DNA of 15,770 nt from an uncultured Collinsella sp. (GTDB taxonomy: Bacteria; Actinomycetota; Coriobacteriia; Coriobacteriales; Coriobacteriaceae). The notes below the pieces were generated by a model, which was not told where the DNA came from, ran no database searches, and saw nothing but the letters and a program-made list of their open reading frames with translations. Shown here piece by piece: positions 1-6,714 of the stretch. The stretch spans positions 1-15,770 of the forward strand of contig CABRYP010000042.1 in the NCBI GenBank assembly GCA_902475245.1, read 5' to 3'. Position 1 is the stretch's first letter. Each line of letters opens with the position of its first letter. Made by a program: the position numbers and the translations under genes.

Positions 1-1
1 A

Positions 2-238
2 GCACAAGCTCAACAGCAGACTTCTCAGCAGAATAGTTATTCTAGCGGTAGTAACTATTCTAATAATAATTCTGGTGGATCTTCTAGCAGTATTTCTTCT
101 TCCAATAATAGTGGTGGTAAGTATGTCATTCGTCAATTAGATCAATATGATGCAGCTGGTAACTATATCGGATCTACTCATTGGTATAGCGATGGTACCT
201 GTGACGACCCCTATTCTGCTGGTATGGGCGGATTTTAA
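2..238 (+). CDS. 3' end of unrecognised AT-rich gene with Ser/Asn/Gln linker
   Basis: An open frame runs from the window edge to a TAA at 236-238, giving the last 78 residues of a protein whose start lies outside. The first 39 or so residues are a low-complexity Gln-, then Ser/Asn/Gly-rich linker. The last 39 form a more ordinary, aromatic-containing tail (KYVIRQLDQYDAAGNYIGS and on to a GMGGF end) with one Cys. Codons are AT-rich (AAT, TCT, GGT), unlike the GC-rich genes that follow, so this may be transferred DNA or a surface-protein gene of atypical composition. Ser/Asn linkers of this kind are common in exported or wall proteins, but no signal peptide, anchor or catalytic motif is visible here. 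I do not recognise the family. It is convergent with the next gene. Confidence 0.6.
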   Translation, partial: AQAQQQTSQQNSYSSGSNYSNNNSGGSSSSISSSNNSGGKYVIRQLDQYDAAGNYIGSTHWYSDGTCDDPYSAGMGGF

Positions 239-284
239 AATATACTAATTTTTAAAAATGATTATCGACTCATAGCACAAAGAA

Positions 285-318
285 GTGGCCCCGCGATCGT
301 AGTTGATCGTGGGGCCAC
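285..318 (-). terminator. Strong intrinsic terminator hairpin between convergent genes
   Basis: A 14-base-pair stem (285-298 with 305-318, one G-T wobble) closes a 6-base loop. On the minus strand it is followed by TTCTTTGT, so it fits a rho-independent terminator for the zinc-ribbon gene that ends at 326. On the plus strand the tail GTTGTTATT is weaker, but the hairpin may also stop the AT-rich gene ending at 238. Confidence 0.75.
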
Positions 319-325
319 GTTGTTA

Positions 326-562
326 TTAGTGGTTATGCGGGCAATTGGCGCAGCAGCCGCTGGTGGCGTTGGTGCTGGAGCCGCCGCTTCGCTGGTCGGT
401 GTTGTAGAAACCGCTGCCTTCGAACTTAATGCCGCTGGCCGAGAACGTCTTGGATGCCGGGGCGCCGCAGCTGGGGCATACGACCTCGGGCGTCTCGGAC
501 ATGGGGTGCTCAACCTCAAACACGTTGCCGCAGCCCGTGCACTTGTAATCGTAGCGCGCCAT
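326..562 (-). CDS. FmdB family zinc-ribbon protein
   Basis: This 78-residue protein opens with the MARYDYKCTGCG signature of the FmdB/CxxC_CxxC_SSSS family of small putative regulatory proteins. Cys8-x2-Cys11 and Cys29-x2-Cys32 make the expected single zinc ribbon, followed by the usual KTFSASGIKFEGSGFY segment. The tail is Ser/Gly-rich and ends in an extra Cys/His cluster (CCANCPHNH), which could bind a further metal ion. A clear Shine-Dalgarno sequence (AAGGAAG) precedes the ATG. The gene lies 88 bases downstream of the amylase-MalQ gene on the same strand, with a hairpin between them, so it is either read through or separately expressed. The biochemical role of this family is not settled. 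Family assignment is secure; function is not. Confidence 0.9.
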   Translation of the reverse strand: MARYDYKCTGCGNVFEVEHPMSETPEVVCPSCGAPASKTFSASGIKFEGSGFYNTDQRSGGSSTNATSGCCANCPHNH

Positions 563-584
563 AATACTTCCTTTTCAGCACAAA

Positions 585-606
585 GCGGGCAGATCGCTCT
601 GCCCGC
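585..606 (-). terminator. Hairpin between the fusion enzyme gene and the zinc-ribbon gene
   Basis: A perfect 9-base-pair GC-rich stem (585-593 with 598-606) closes a 4-base loop. On the minus strand it is followed by TTTGTGC, a short T-rich tail. It sits 45 bases after the stop of the amylase-MalQ gene and just before the ribosome binding site of the zinc-ribbon gene, so it may be a partial terminator that lowers downstream expression. On the plus strand it is followed by AAAAATTC, so it would not terminate there. Confidence 0.6.
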
Positions 607-650
607 AAAAATTCAAACAGCTGTTACTGTACCCTATATCGGGGGTTTTA

Positions 651-3600
651 TCACGCTTCGCCCCAGAATCTATGGGTGTTGCGCAGGAGCTTCGCAGTTT
701 TCTCCTCGGCTGCTGCAACGTCGGCCTCCCGAGCCTGCCACGTCCAGTTGCCCGTGGCCACGCCCGGCACGTTCATACGTGCATCGTCGCCCAGCCCTAG
801 CACGTCCTGCAGCGGCATCATAACGAGCGGAGCATCGCTGGCCAAGGCGTTGCCCATGAGCTCGCCTGCCAATGCAATGCCGCTCGGCTCGTCGCCGCCC
901 GCAAAGGAGTGCGTGCACCAGCCGGCAAGCGTCGAGGTGTCGTGCGTCGAGGTGTACAGGATCTTGCCCGGCGTGGGATGAATTCCGCAGCGAACGTCGT
1001 AGTTGCTAAACTCCAGTACGTCCATGCCGGGGAAGCCACAGGTCGAAGCCATTGCGCGAACACCAGGCGTCAAATAGCCCAGGTCCTCGGCAATAAAGTT
1101 GAGCGGACCCAGCTCGTCGTAGGCCGTCTGGAACAGGTCCTTGCCCGGGCCAGCCAGCCAGCGACCGTCAGAACAGGCCTTGCCGGCGGGGATGCTAAAG
1201 TAGCTGTGGAAACCCAGGAAGTGGTCCAGGCGCACGCGGTCGTAGAGTGCGAACGCACGGCGCAGGCGGTCGAGCCACCAGCGATAGCCATTCTCCTTCA
1301 TGTGATCCCAGCGGAAGGTGGGGTTGCCCCAGACCTGGCCCTCGGGTGCAAAGTTGTCGGGCGGCGCCCCCGAAATCTCAATCGCCTTGCCGGTGTCGGA
1401 CAGCCAGAAGTTTTCGGGCTCGCTCCATGCGTCGGCCGAATCATCCGAAACATACATAGGAATGTCACCGATGACCTCGATGCCCTTCTTGTGTGCATAG
1501 TTCATAAGCTCGCACCAAGCAAGGTCAAAGCGATACTGCATGTACGCCTGCAGCTCGGCCTCGTCGTGGAAGCGCTTGTCATCGATCAGGTGCTCGTTGT
1601 AGCGCGCGACATCCGCCGGCCATTCGTGGCGCGACAGTCCCTCAAAGTGCTTCTTTACCGCCATGTAGACGCAGTACTTCTCGAGCCAGTCGGCATTGCG
1701 ATGTTTAAACGCGGTGTAGAGCGGGTCGGCATCCTCGCCGCCGCGGGCCTTCCAGGTGATGAAGTCGGCAGCCAGCTCCTCGTGGCTCTCGGGCAGCAGG
1801 TCGATATTGCCTGCAAAGGCCGAAGGACCGGCGTAGGGGGAGCGGAAGAAGTCCGTGGGATTGACGGGCAGGACCTGCCAGTAGCGCATGCCCATGGCAG
1901 CCAGGTGGTCGATAAAACGACGCGTGGGCGCACCGATCGTGCCGGGCTTGCCGTCATCGGTCGGTACCGACGTGATGTGGCACACGACGCCCGCGCCATG
2001 ATCGAGCGGCTCCTGCAGGCGCTTCTCGGCATGGTGATAGATGATCGAGGAGCCCAGCGGGTACAGGTCGAGCGTAACCGTGCCATTATGGATTTCGCAC
2101 TCGTGGCCGCTAATCACGTCGCTCGCACATTCGCCGAGCGCCGGGATCGTCACGCAGTGCGAATTGCGCAGGCTGCGGTTGATGATAACCGTCGCGGCCT
2201 CGCCGTCTTTGCTCGTGCGGGTGTAGGCCAAGACGTCGTCGTTGAGCGCAAAGGCCTTGATCTCGCCATCGACCATAAACGGTAACGCGCGGCGAATGGC
2301 AGATGCGTTCTTAACGATGGCTAGCGTATCGAAGTCGTGGAGTTGGTCCTTGGTCGGCAGGGTGCGGCGGTTGCCCGGATCGGTGAGGCCCTCCAAGCCG
2401 TACTCGTCGCCATAATAGATCGAGGGCACGCCTGGGAAGGTCATCTGCATGAGCGTTGCCAACCAAAAACGGCTCTTGGCCAGGCCCATCGAGTTCTCGT
2501 CCAGGCGCCATTTGCTGCGCTCGCTCTCGGGCAGCTGCGACTCATCGGGGCCACCGCCGAGCACCGAGATAATGCGCGGGCGGTCGTGGCTCGAAAGCAG
2601 ATTGAGCGCGCAGGCCAGTGCCTCGCGCGGGTAGTTCTCGCGCAGGGTCTCGATGTCCTCAGCAGCTTGATAGGCATTCTTGTAGCCCATCAAAAAGCCG
2701 ATGACCATGTCGCGGAAGGGGTAGTCCATAGCAGAGTCGAGCTCGGAGCCCTGCAGGTAGCGGCGCAGATGGCCGTAGCTGATCTTGTTGGAGGCGTCCT
2801 CCCAGACTTCGCCGAGCAGCAGCGCATCGGGTTTCTCGGCGAGCACGGCTTTTTTGATCTCGGCCAGGAAGTCGTCGGAAAGCTCATCGGCCACGTCCAG
2901 GCGCCAACCATGGGCACCGGCGCGCAGCCATTTGCGGATCACGCCGTCCTTGCCCAGGAGCCGCTCGCGCACCAGTTCGGAGCTCTCGTTGATGGCGGGC
3001 ATGTTGCCCACGCCCCACCAGCAGTCATACGAACCGTCTTCATGGAAGTAAAACGCATCGCGCCACGGCGAGTCCTCGCTCTGCCAAGCACCGACGCCGG
3101 GATAATTGCCGTAGCGGTTAAAGTAGATCGAATCGTCGCCCGTGTGGTTGAAGACGCCGTCCAGGATGATAGAAATGCCGAGCTTCTCGGCCGCCTTGCA
3201 CAGCTCCGTAAAGTCCTGCTCGGTGCCCAGAATCGGGTCGATCTTGGTATAGTCGGCCGTGTCGTAGCGGTGGTTGCTCGCGGCCTCAAAGATGGGGTTG
3301 AGGTAGATGGCCGTAAAGCCTAGCTCGGCAATGCGGGGCAGGTCATTTTGGATACCCTTGAGCGAACCGCCGTAAAAATCCCAGGTCTTGATGGAGCCGT
3401 CTTCGGCACGCTCGTACTCGGGCGGTTCGTTCCAGTCCTCGACCATGCGGCGCTGGATTCCTTTGCGCGGTTTTTCAACTTCGGCAAGCGTGCGTTCGCG
3501 CCAGTTTTCGTCGCGTGCATAGCGGTCGGGGAAGATCTGGTAGACCATACCGCGCTCGTACCAAGTGGGACGGTTCTCTCGGTGCTTGTAGACGGTAATC

Positions 3601-3947
3601 TGGAAGGACGGAACCTCGGCGTAGTTGTAGGTCACACCCTCGCCACCGGTGCGACCCTGCGGTGCACCCAGGCGTACCTCGGGCTGGCCCTCGATGTTGC
3701 AGATAAAGCTGTACCAGATAAGACAGGGCTCAGTGCACTCAAGCTCTACGGTAAATATGCCGTCGCCCTCGTGCGTCATGGGATACAGAGACTCACCGAT
3801 TTCATCGACCCAGGTGCGCAGGGTGAGCGTTGCCTGGTTGGGGTCGGCATCCTCCAAAATCACCGATAGCGAAACGGAAGTTCCAGTGGTCACAGCGCCA
3901 AACGGAGTACGAAACTGCGGCAGACGGCTGTTGTGAATCAATCTCAT
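651..3947 (-). CDS. GH13 alpha-amylase / GH77 4-alpha-glucanotransferase fusion
   Basis: This 1098-residue protein joins two complete enzymes. Residues 1-125 look like a CBM34-type N domain (MRLIHNSRLPQFRTPFGAV). A neopullulanase/cyclomaltodextrinase-like GH13 barrel follows, with DGVFNH at 263-268, nucleophile Asp351 in GWRLDV, acid/base Glu380 in LLGEVWE and Asp455 in SSHDRPR. A beta domain ends near residue 640. Residues 650-1098 are GH77 (MalQ-like), with Asp908 in VRLDHFLGF, Glu954 in IAEDLG and Asp1003 in THDTST. No signal peptide is present, so it should act in the cytoplasm. The first half would hydrolyse maltodextrins or debranched glycogen and the second would transfer glucan segments, feeding GlgP. 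The start has only a weak ribosome binding site (TGGACC), but the N-terminal sequence matches family starts. It has its own promoter region and is not in the glgBPCDA operon. Confidence 0.93.
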   Translation of the reverse strand: MRLIHNSRLPQFRTPFGAVTTGTSVSLSVILEDADPNQATLTLRTWVDEIGESLYPMTHEGDGIFTVELECTEPCLIWYSFICNIEGQPEVRLGAPQGRTGGEGVTYNYAEVPSFQITVYKHRENRPTWYERGMVYQIFPDRYARDENWRERTLAEVEKPRKGIQRRMVEDWNEPPEYERAEDGSIKTWDFYGGSLKGIQNDLPRIAELGFTAIYLNPIFEAASNHRYDTADYTKIDPILGTEQDFTELCKAAEKLGISIILDGVFNHTGDDSIYFNRYGNYPGVGAWQSEDSPWRDAFYFHEDGSYDCWWGVGNMPAINESSELVRERLLGKDGVIRKWLRAGAHGWRLDVADELSDDFLAEIKKAVLAEKPDALLLGEVWEDASNKISYGHLRRYLQGSELDSAMDYPFRDMVIGFLMGYKNAYQAAEDIETLRENYPREALACALNLLSSHDRPRIISVLGGGPDESQLPESERSKWRLDENSMGLAKSRFWLATLMQMTFPGVPSIYYGDEYGLEGLTDPGNRRTLPTKDQLHDFDTLAIVKNASAIRRALPFMVDGEIKAFALNDDVLAYTRTSKDGEAATVIINRSLRNSHCVTIPALGECASDVISGHECEIHNGTVTLDLYPLGSSIIYHHAEKRLQEPLDHGAGVVCHITSVPTDDGKPGTIGAPTRRFIDHLAAMGMRYWQVLPVNPTDFFRSPYAGPSAFAGNIDLLPESHEELAADFITWKARGGEDADPLYTAFKHRNADWLEKYCVYMAVKKHFEGLSRHEWPADVARYNEHLIDDKRFHDEAELQAYMQYRFDLAWCELMNYAHKKGIEVIGDIPMYVSDDSADAWSEPENFWLSDTGKAIEISGAPPDNFAPEGQVWGNPTFRWDHMKENGYRWWLDRLRRAFALYDRVRLDHFLGFHSYFSIPAGKACSDGRWLAGPGKDLFQTAYDELGPLNFIAEDLGYLTPGVRAMASTCGFPGMDVLEFSNYDVRCGIHPTPGKILYTSTHDTSTLAGWCTHSFAGGDEPSGIALAGELMGNALASDAPLVMMPLQDVLGLGDDARMNVPGVATGNWTWQAREADVAAAEEKTAKLLRNTHRFWGEA

Positions 3948-4008
3948 AATTCGGTCCAGTTCAATAGAATCACGGCCTGCGGGCCATGGGCTTTACGCAC
4001 TGGATGTA

Positions 4009-4014
4009 AGTATA
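4009..4014 (-). promoter_or_regulatory. Candidate -10 box of the amylase-MalQ gene
   Basis: The minus strand reads TATACT here, five of six matches to the sigma-70 consensus, about 60 bases before the ATG at 3947. No good -35 box lies 16-18 bases upstream, which would fit an activator-dependent promoter. The leader carries a small hairpin near 3971-3988. Confidence 0.45.
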
Positions 4015-4044
4015 TCTTTTGTACACAGGCTGTATAAACAACAT

Positions 4045-4091
4045 CCGTTTACCATCGGCGAACGGTTGTCCTAGAAAATCGTTTTACCACC
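4045..4091 (-). promoter_or_regulatory. Two TGGTAAAAC-type operator boxes upstream of the amylase-MalQ gene
   Basis: On the minus strand, GATGGTAAACGG (4045-4056) and GGTGGTAAAACG (4080-4091) are two copies of one motif, 35 bases apart and directly upstream of the candidate -10 box. The distal copy continues as AAAACGATTTT, a near-palindrome around CG, as in many LacI-family operators. The same box recurs in the divergent region at 14105-14192. The regulator is not in this window. The repeats are seen; the regulatory role is inferred. Confidence 0.5.
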
Positions 4092-4153
4092 CAAATTATC
4101 GCGATATTCAAATGTGCCTATACCGATACTATTTGTAGCCAAACAAAAGTAAC

Positions 4154-4287
4154 CCGGTTTACTACGACGAATTGAATGATCTCAACCAGGGTCATTTTGG
4201 TGATATTAAAACCGCAGGTAGAGGCGTTGCCAATTTCGTAGATTACCCGCCGTGGTCGGCTGGAGCCATTTTGTCGTAGTAAACCGG
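4154..4287. repeat. 134-base element bounded by 15-base perfect inverted repeats
   Basis: CCGGTTTACTACGAC (4154-4168) is exactly repeated in inverse at 4273-4287, enclosing 104 bases. That size and structure resemble a miniature inverted-repeat element. I see no clear target-site duplication at the edges. A 64-codon minus-strand frame (4118-4312) runs through the whole element and both arms; it has no convincing start signal, so I do not call it a gene. It could be the remnant of a larger gene. Nothing else in the 430-base gap looks coding. Confidence 0.5.
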
Positions 4288-4313
4288 CCCTCTTTTTAAT
4301 ACAGAAGTTCAAC

Positions 4314-4350
4314 CAAGATGAGGGCGCCTGGTAGGGGCGCCCTCATCTTG
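4314..4350 (-). terminator. Terminator of the glgBPCDA operon
   Basis: A perfect 15-base-pair stem (4314-4328 with 4336-4350) closes a 7-base loop, 28 bases after the glgA stop codon. The minus-strand tail GTTGAACTTCTGT is only moderately T-rich, so efficiency is uncertain, but position and stability fit the end of the operon. Confidence 0.7.
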
Positions 4351-4377
4351 CGTTGGATTAAGTTTTAATCGTCCGGA

Positions 4378-6624
4378 TTAGTGGCGCTTGCGGGTGGCCG
4401 TTGCCTTACGGACGGAGGTCTTCTTGGTCGGTGCCTTTTCCTCAGCCTGAGCGGCGGGGGAGACCGGGGTATCCTTTGCGGGCTCGGCCTTTGCCGTAGC
4501 CTTCGGAGCGGTCTTGACCTCAGCGGCCTTTACTGCGGTCTTGTCCTCGTCCTTAGCCTCTGCCTTGGGAGCAGCAGCCTTGGTCGTGGCCTTTTTGACC
4601 GTCGTCGTAGCGCGCTTGCGCGTGGTGGTTTTGGCGGCCGGCTTTGCCTCGACAGCTACCTTGGCCTTGGGCTCGGAGGGCGCCTCCTCGACCTTGACGG
4701 CGGGCTTTGCAGCGGCCTTCGGGGTCGTCTTCGCGGCGGCTTTCGTCGTAGCAGCCTTGGTCGTCGTCGACTTCGCAGCCGTGGCCTTCTTAGCGGTCGT
4801 GGTCTTGGTCGTGGTCGTCTTCTTGGCAGCGGTCTTGGCCGGAGCCTTTGCCGCGGGCTCGGCCTTTACCTCGGGAGCGACCTCGGCCTCGGCGGCCTTT
4901 TTGGCAGCGGCGGTCGTACGCTTGCGCGTAGTCGATGCCTTGGCAGTAGTTGCCTTAGCGGCGCTAGTCTTGCTAGCAGCGGCCTTCGTGGTCGTGGCCT
5001 TCTTAGCCGTCGTCTTGCGGACCGTCGTCTTCTTGGCGGCAGGCTTCGCGTCGGGCTTAACTTCGGCCTTGGCCGCCGGCTTCTCCTCGGCCTTGGGCTC
5101 CTCAGCGGCAGCGGGCTCATCGACAGCTGCAACATCAGTCACACCCGCCGGCCTCTCAATCTCCGGGTGCATAAAGAAGTACAGGTCCAGATACTTGTCG
5201 GCCGAGCGCGTCCAGCTAAAGTCCTGGCTCATGGCCTGCGTGACCAGCTGGTTCCAAGCGTCGCGGTTATCCCAGAACAGGCGCGCCGCGCGGAAGACCG
5301 CGTCGCCCATCTCGTCGCCATTAAAGTTGCTAAACGAGAAGCCCGTACCCTCGCCGGTAAACTCGTTATACGGGATAACGGTGTCCTTCAAGCCACCGGT
5401 CTCGCGCACGATTGGCAGGGTGCCGTAGCGCATGGCGATGATCTGCGACAGACCGCAGGGCTCAAACTTCGAAGGCATCAGGAACATGTCGGCGGCGGCG
5501 TACATACGCTGCGACAGTGCCGGATCGAATTCGATGCGCGCGGCCATGGTGCCAGGGTACTTGTCCTGGAAATAGCGCAGGCCGTCCTCGTAGTCGCGGT
5601 CGCCGGTTCCCAGCACGGCCACCTGCACGCCGCCCGCCAGGATGCGGTCGAGCGCGTACATGACCAGGTCCATGCCCTTCTGGCGCGTCAGGCGCGTGAC
5701 CATCACCATAAGTGGGCGGTCGTCGCGAACCTCGAGCCCCAGTTCTTCCTGCAGCTTGGCCTTGCACACGGCCTTGCCGGAACGGTCGTCAACCGTGTAG
5801 TTGGCGGCAATGCGCTTGTCAGTTGCCGGGTCAAAGGCCGCCACGTCAATGCCGTTGAGGATGCCCTGCAGCGCGTAGGAACGCTCGCGCAGCACGCCGT
5901 CCAAGCCCTCGCCAAACTCGGGTGTCTGGATCTCGCCCGCATAGGTGGGGCTCACCGTTGTGATGGCATCAGCATAGTGCAGCGCACCCAGCATATAGTT
6001 GATGCTGCAAGCGTCGCAACGCAGCTGCGAGGCGGCCGCCGGAATATGCGCCACACCCAGGATGTCCTCCATCACGGTGTCGCTAAACTGGCCCTGGAAC
6101 GCCACGTTGTGGATCGAGAACACGGTCTTGACGCGGTCGTACAGCGGCAGGCCCTGGTAGAACTCGCGCAAGAACACGGGCGCCAGCGCCGTCTGCCAGT
6201 CGTTGCAGTGCAGGATGTCGCACTCAAAGCCGGCCGGCAGGTGCTGCAGGCTCTCGGTGATGGCCTTGGAGAAGAACGCAAAGCGCTCGCCGTCGTCAAA
6301 GAAGCCGTACGGATAGTCGCGCGCAAAGTAGCGCTCGTTGTCGATGAACATATAGGTGACGCCGTCGTGCTCGAGCTTCTCGAGCCCGCAGTACTCGTTG
6401 CGCCAGCCCAGGCTTACGTAAAAATCGGAGAAGTGCTCCATCTGCGCCTTATACTCGTCCTTGATGGTGGCGTACTTGGGCACCATCACGATAACTTCGG
6501 CGCCGGCGCGCACAAGCGCCGCAGGCAGCGAGCCCGCCACGTCGCCCAGGCCACCGGTCTTCACAAACGGTGCGCACTCGGCCGAGGCAAACACGATCTG
6601 CATCTTTTTGCTGGAATCTGCCAT
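4378..6624 (-). CDS. glgA: Glycogen synthase with long histone H1-like C-terminal tail
   Basis: GlgA transfers glucose from ADP-glucose to the growing alpha-1,4 chain. Residues 1 to about 492 are a full GT5 enzyme: the KTGGL nucleotide-sugar motif is at 22-26, and the PSKFEPCGLSQ segment carries conserved Glu388. The family usually ends near 480 residues, but this protein runs to 748. The last 252 residues are built almost only from Ala, Lys, Thr, Glu, Pro, Val and Ser, with 53 Lys by my count and no aromatic, Gly, Leu or Ile residues. Blocks such as AAKKTTTTKTTTAKK alternate with Glu/Pro-rich ones, and TRKR recurs three times. I chose the ATG at 6624 because GGGAG lies 5 bases before it; an ATG at 6636 has no such site and would add 4 residues. 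It is the last gene of the operon. The catalytic call is firm; the role of the tail is unknown. Confidence 0.95.
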   Translation of the reverse strand: MADSSKKMQIVFASAECAPFVKTGGLGDVAGSLPAALVRAGAEVIVMVPKYATIKDEYKAQMEHFSDFYVSLGWRNEYCGLEKLEHDGVTYMFIDNERYFARDYPYGFFDDGERFAFFSKAITESLQHLPAGFECDILHCNDWQTALAPVFLREFYQGLPLYDRVKTVFSIHNVAFQGQFSDTVMEDILGVAHIPAAASQLRCDACSINYMLGALHYADAITTVSPTYAGEIQTPEFGEGLDGVLRERSYALQGILNGIDVAAFDPATDKRIAANYTVDDRSGKAVCKAKLQEELGLEVRDDRPLMVMVTRLTRQKGMDLVMYALDRILAGGVQVAVLGTGDRDYEDGLRYFQDKYPGTMAARIEFDPALSQRMYAAADMFLMPSKFEPCGLSQIIAMRYGTLPIVRETGGLKDTVIPYNEFTGEGTGFSFSNFNGDEMGDAVFRAARLFWDNRDAWNQLVTQAMSQDFSWTRSADKYLDLYFFMHPEIERPAGVTDVAAVDEPAAAEEPKAEEKPAAKAEVKPDAKPAAKKTTVRKTTAKKATTTKAAASKTSAAKATTAKASTTRKRTTAAAKKAAEAEVAPEVKAEPAAKAPAKTAAKKTTTTKTTTAKKATAAKSTTTKAATTKAAAKTTPKAAAKPAVKVEEAPSEPKAKVAVEAKPAAKTTTRKRATTTVKKATTKAAAPKAEAKDEDKTAVKAAEVKTAPKATAKAEPAKDTPVSPAAQAEEKAPTKKTSVRKATATRKRH
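4381..5139 (-). repeat. Low-complexity DNA coding for the GlgA Lys/Ala/Thr tail
   Basis: The 3' third of glgA is made of degenerate, repeated Ala, Lys and Thr codons, with many imperfect copies of segments such as GTGGCCTTCTTAGC on the plus strand. Such DNA can gain or lose units, so tail length may vary between strains. The frame stays open to the stop codon, so the tail is really coded rather than a frameshift product. Confidence 0.7.
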
Positions 6625-6629
6625 ATTGT

Positions 6630-6634
6630 CTCCC
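6630..6634 (-). promoter_or_regulatory. Ribosome binding site deciding the glgA start
   Basis: GGGAG on the minus strand lies 5 bases before the ATG at 6622-6624. It overlaps the upstream in-frame ATG at 6634-6636, which argues for the inner ATG as the true start. Confidence 0.65.
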
Positions 6635-6647
6635 ATGTTGCAATTCG

Positions 6648-6683
6648 AGAATAGCCGCCTGGCGCGAACCGGGCGGCTATTCT
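6648..6683 (-). terminator. Hairpin between glgD and glgA
   Basis: A 15-base-pair stem (6648-6662 with 6669-6683, one T-G pair) closes a 6-base loop in the 90-base glgD-glgA gap. No U-run follows on the minus strand. It may be a partial terminator or an RNA-processing or stability element that sets glgA level against the upstream genes. Confidence 0.5.
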
Positions 6684-6714
6684 ACATGTTACGAGCGATG
6701 TTTCGGTGCCAACG

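Noticed and set aside
909..2285. A long plus-strand open frame inside the amylase-MalQ gene
   Set aside because: It is antisense to a gene with intact GH13 and GH77 motifs and has no recognisable domain.
4118..4312. A 64-codon minus-strand frame in the gap between glgA and the amylase-MalQ gene
   Set aside because: It spans both arms of the inverted repeat and lacks a convincing ribosome binding site or recognisable family, so the repeat explains it better; a gene relic remains possible.
4381..5139. The Lys/Ala/Thr region as a separate histone-like gene or a frameshift artefact
   Set aside because: It is in frame with the GT5 domain with no stop or start signal between, and keeps a consistent amino acid pattern to the stop codon, so it belongs to glgA.
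4514..5428. A plus-strand frame coding a very hydrophobic, Ala/Val/Leu-rich protein that looks like a membrane protein
   Set aside because: It is the antisense of the GlgA Lys/Ala/Thr tail; complements of those repetitive codons read as hydrophobic residues. No start signal or family resemblance is present.
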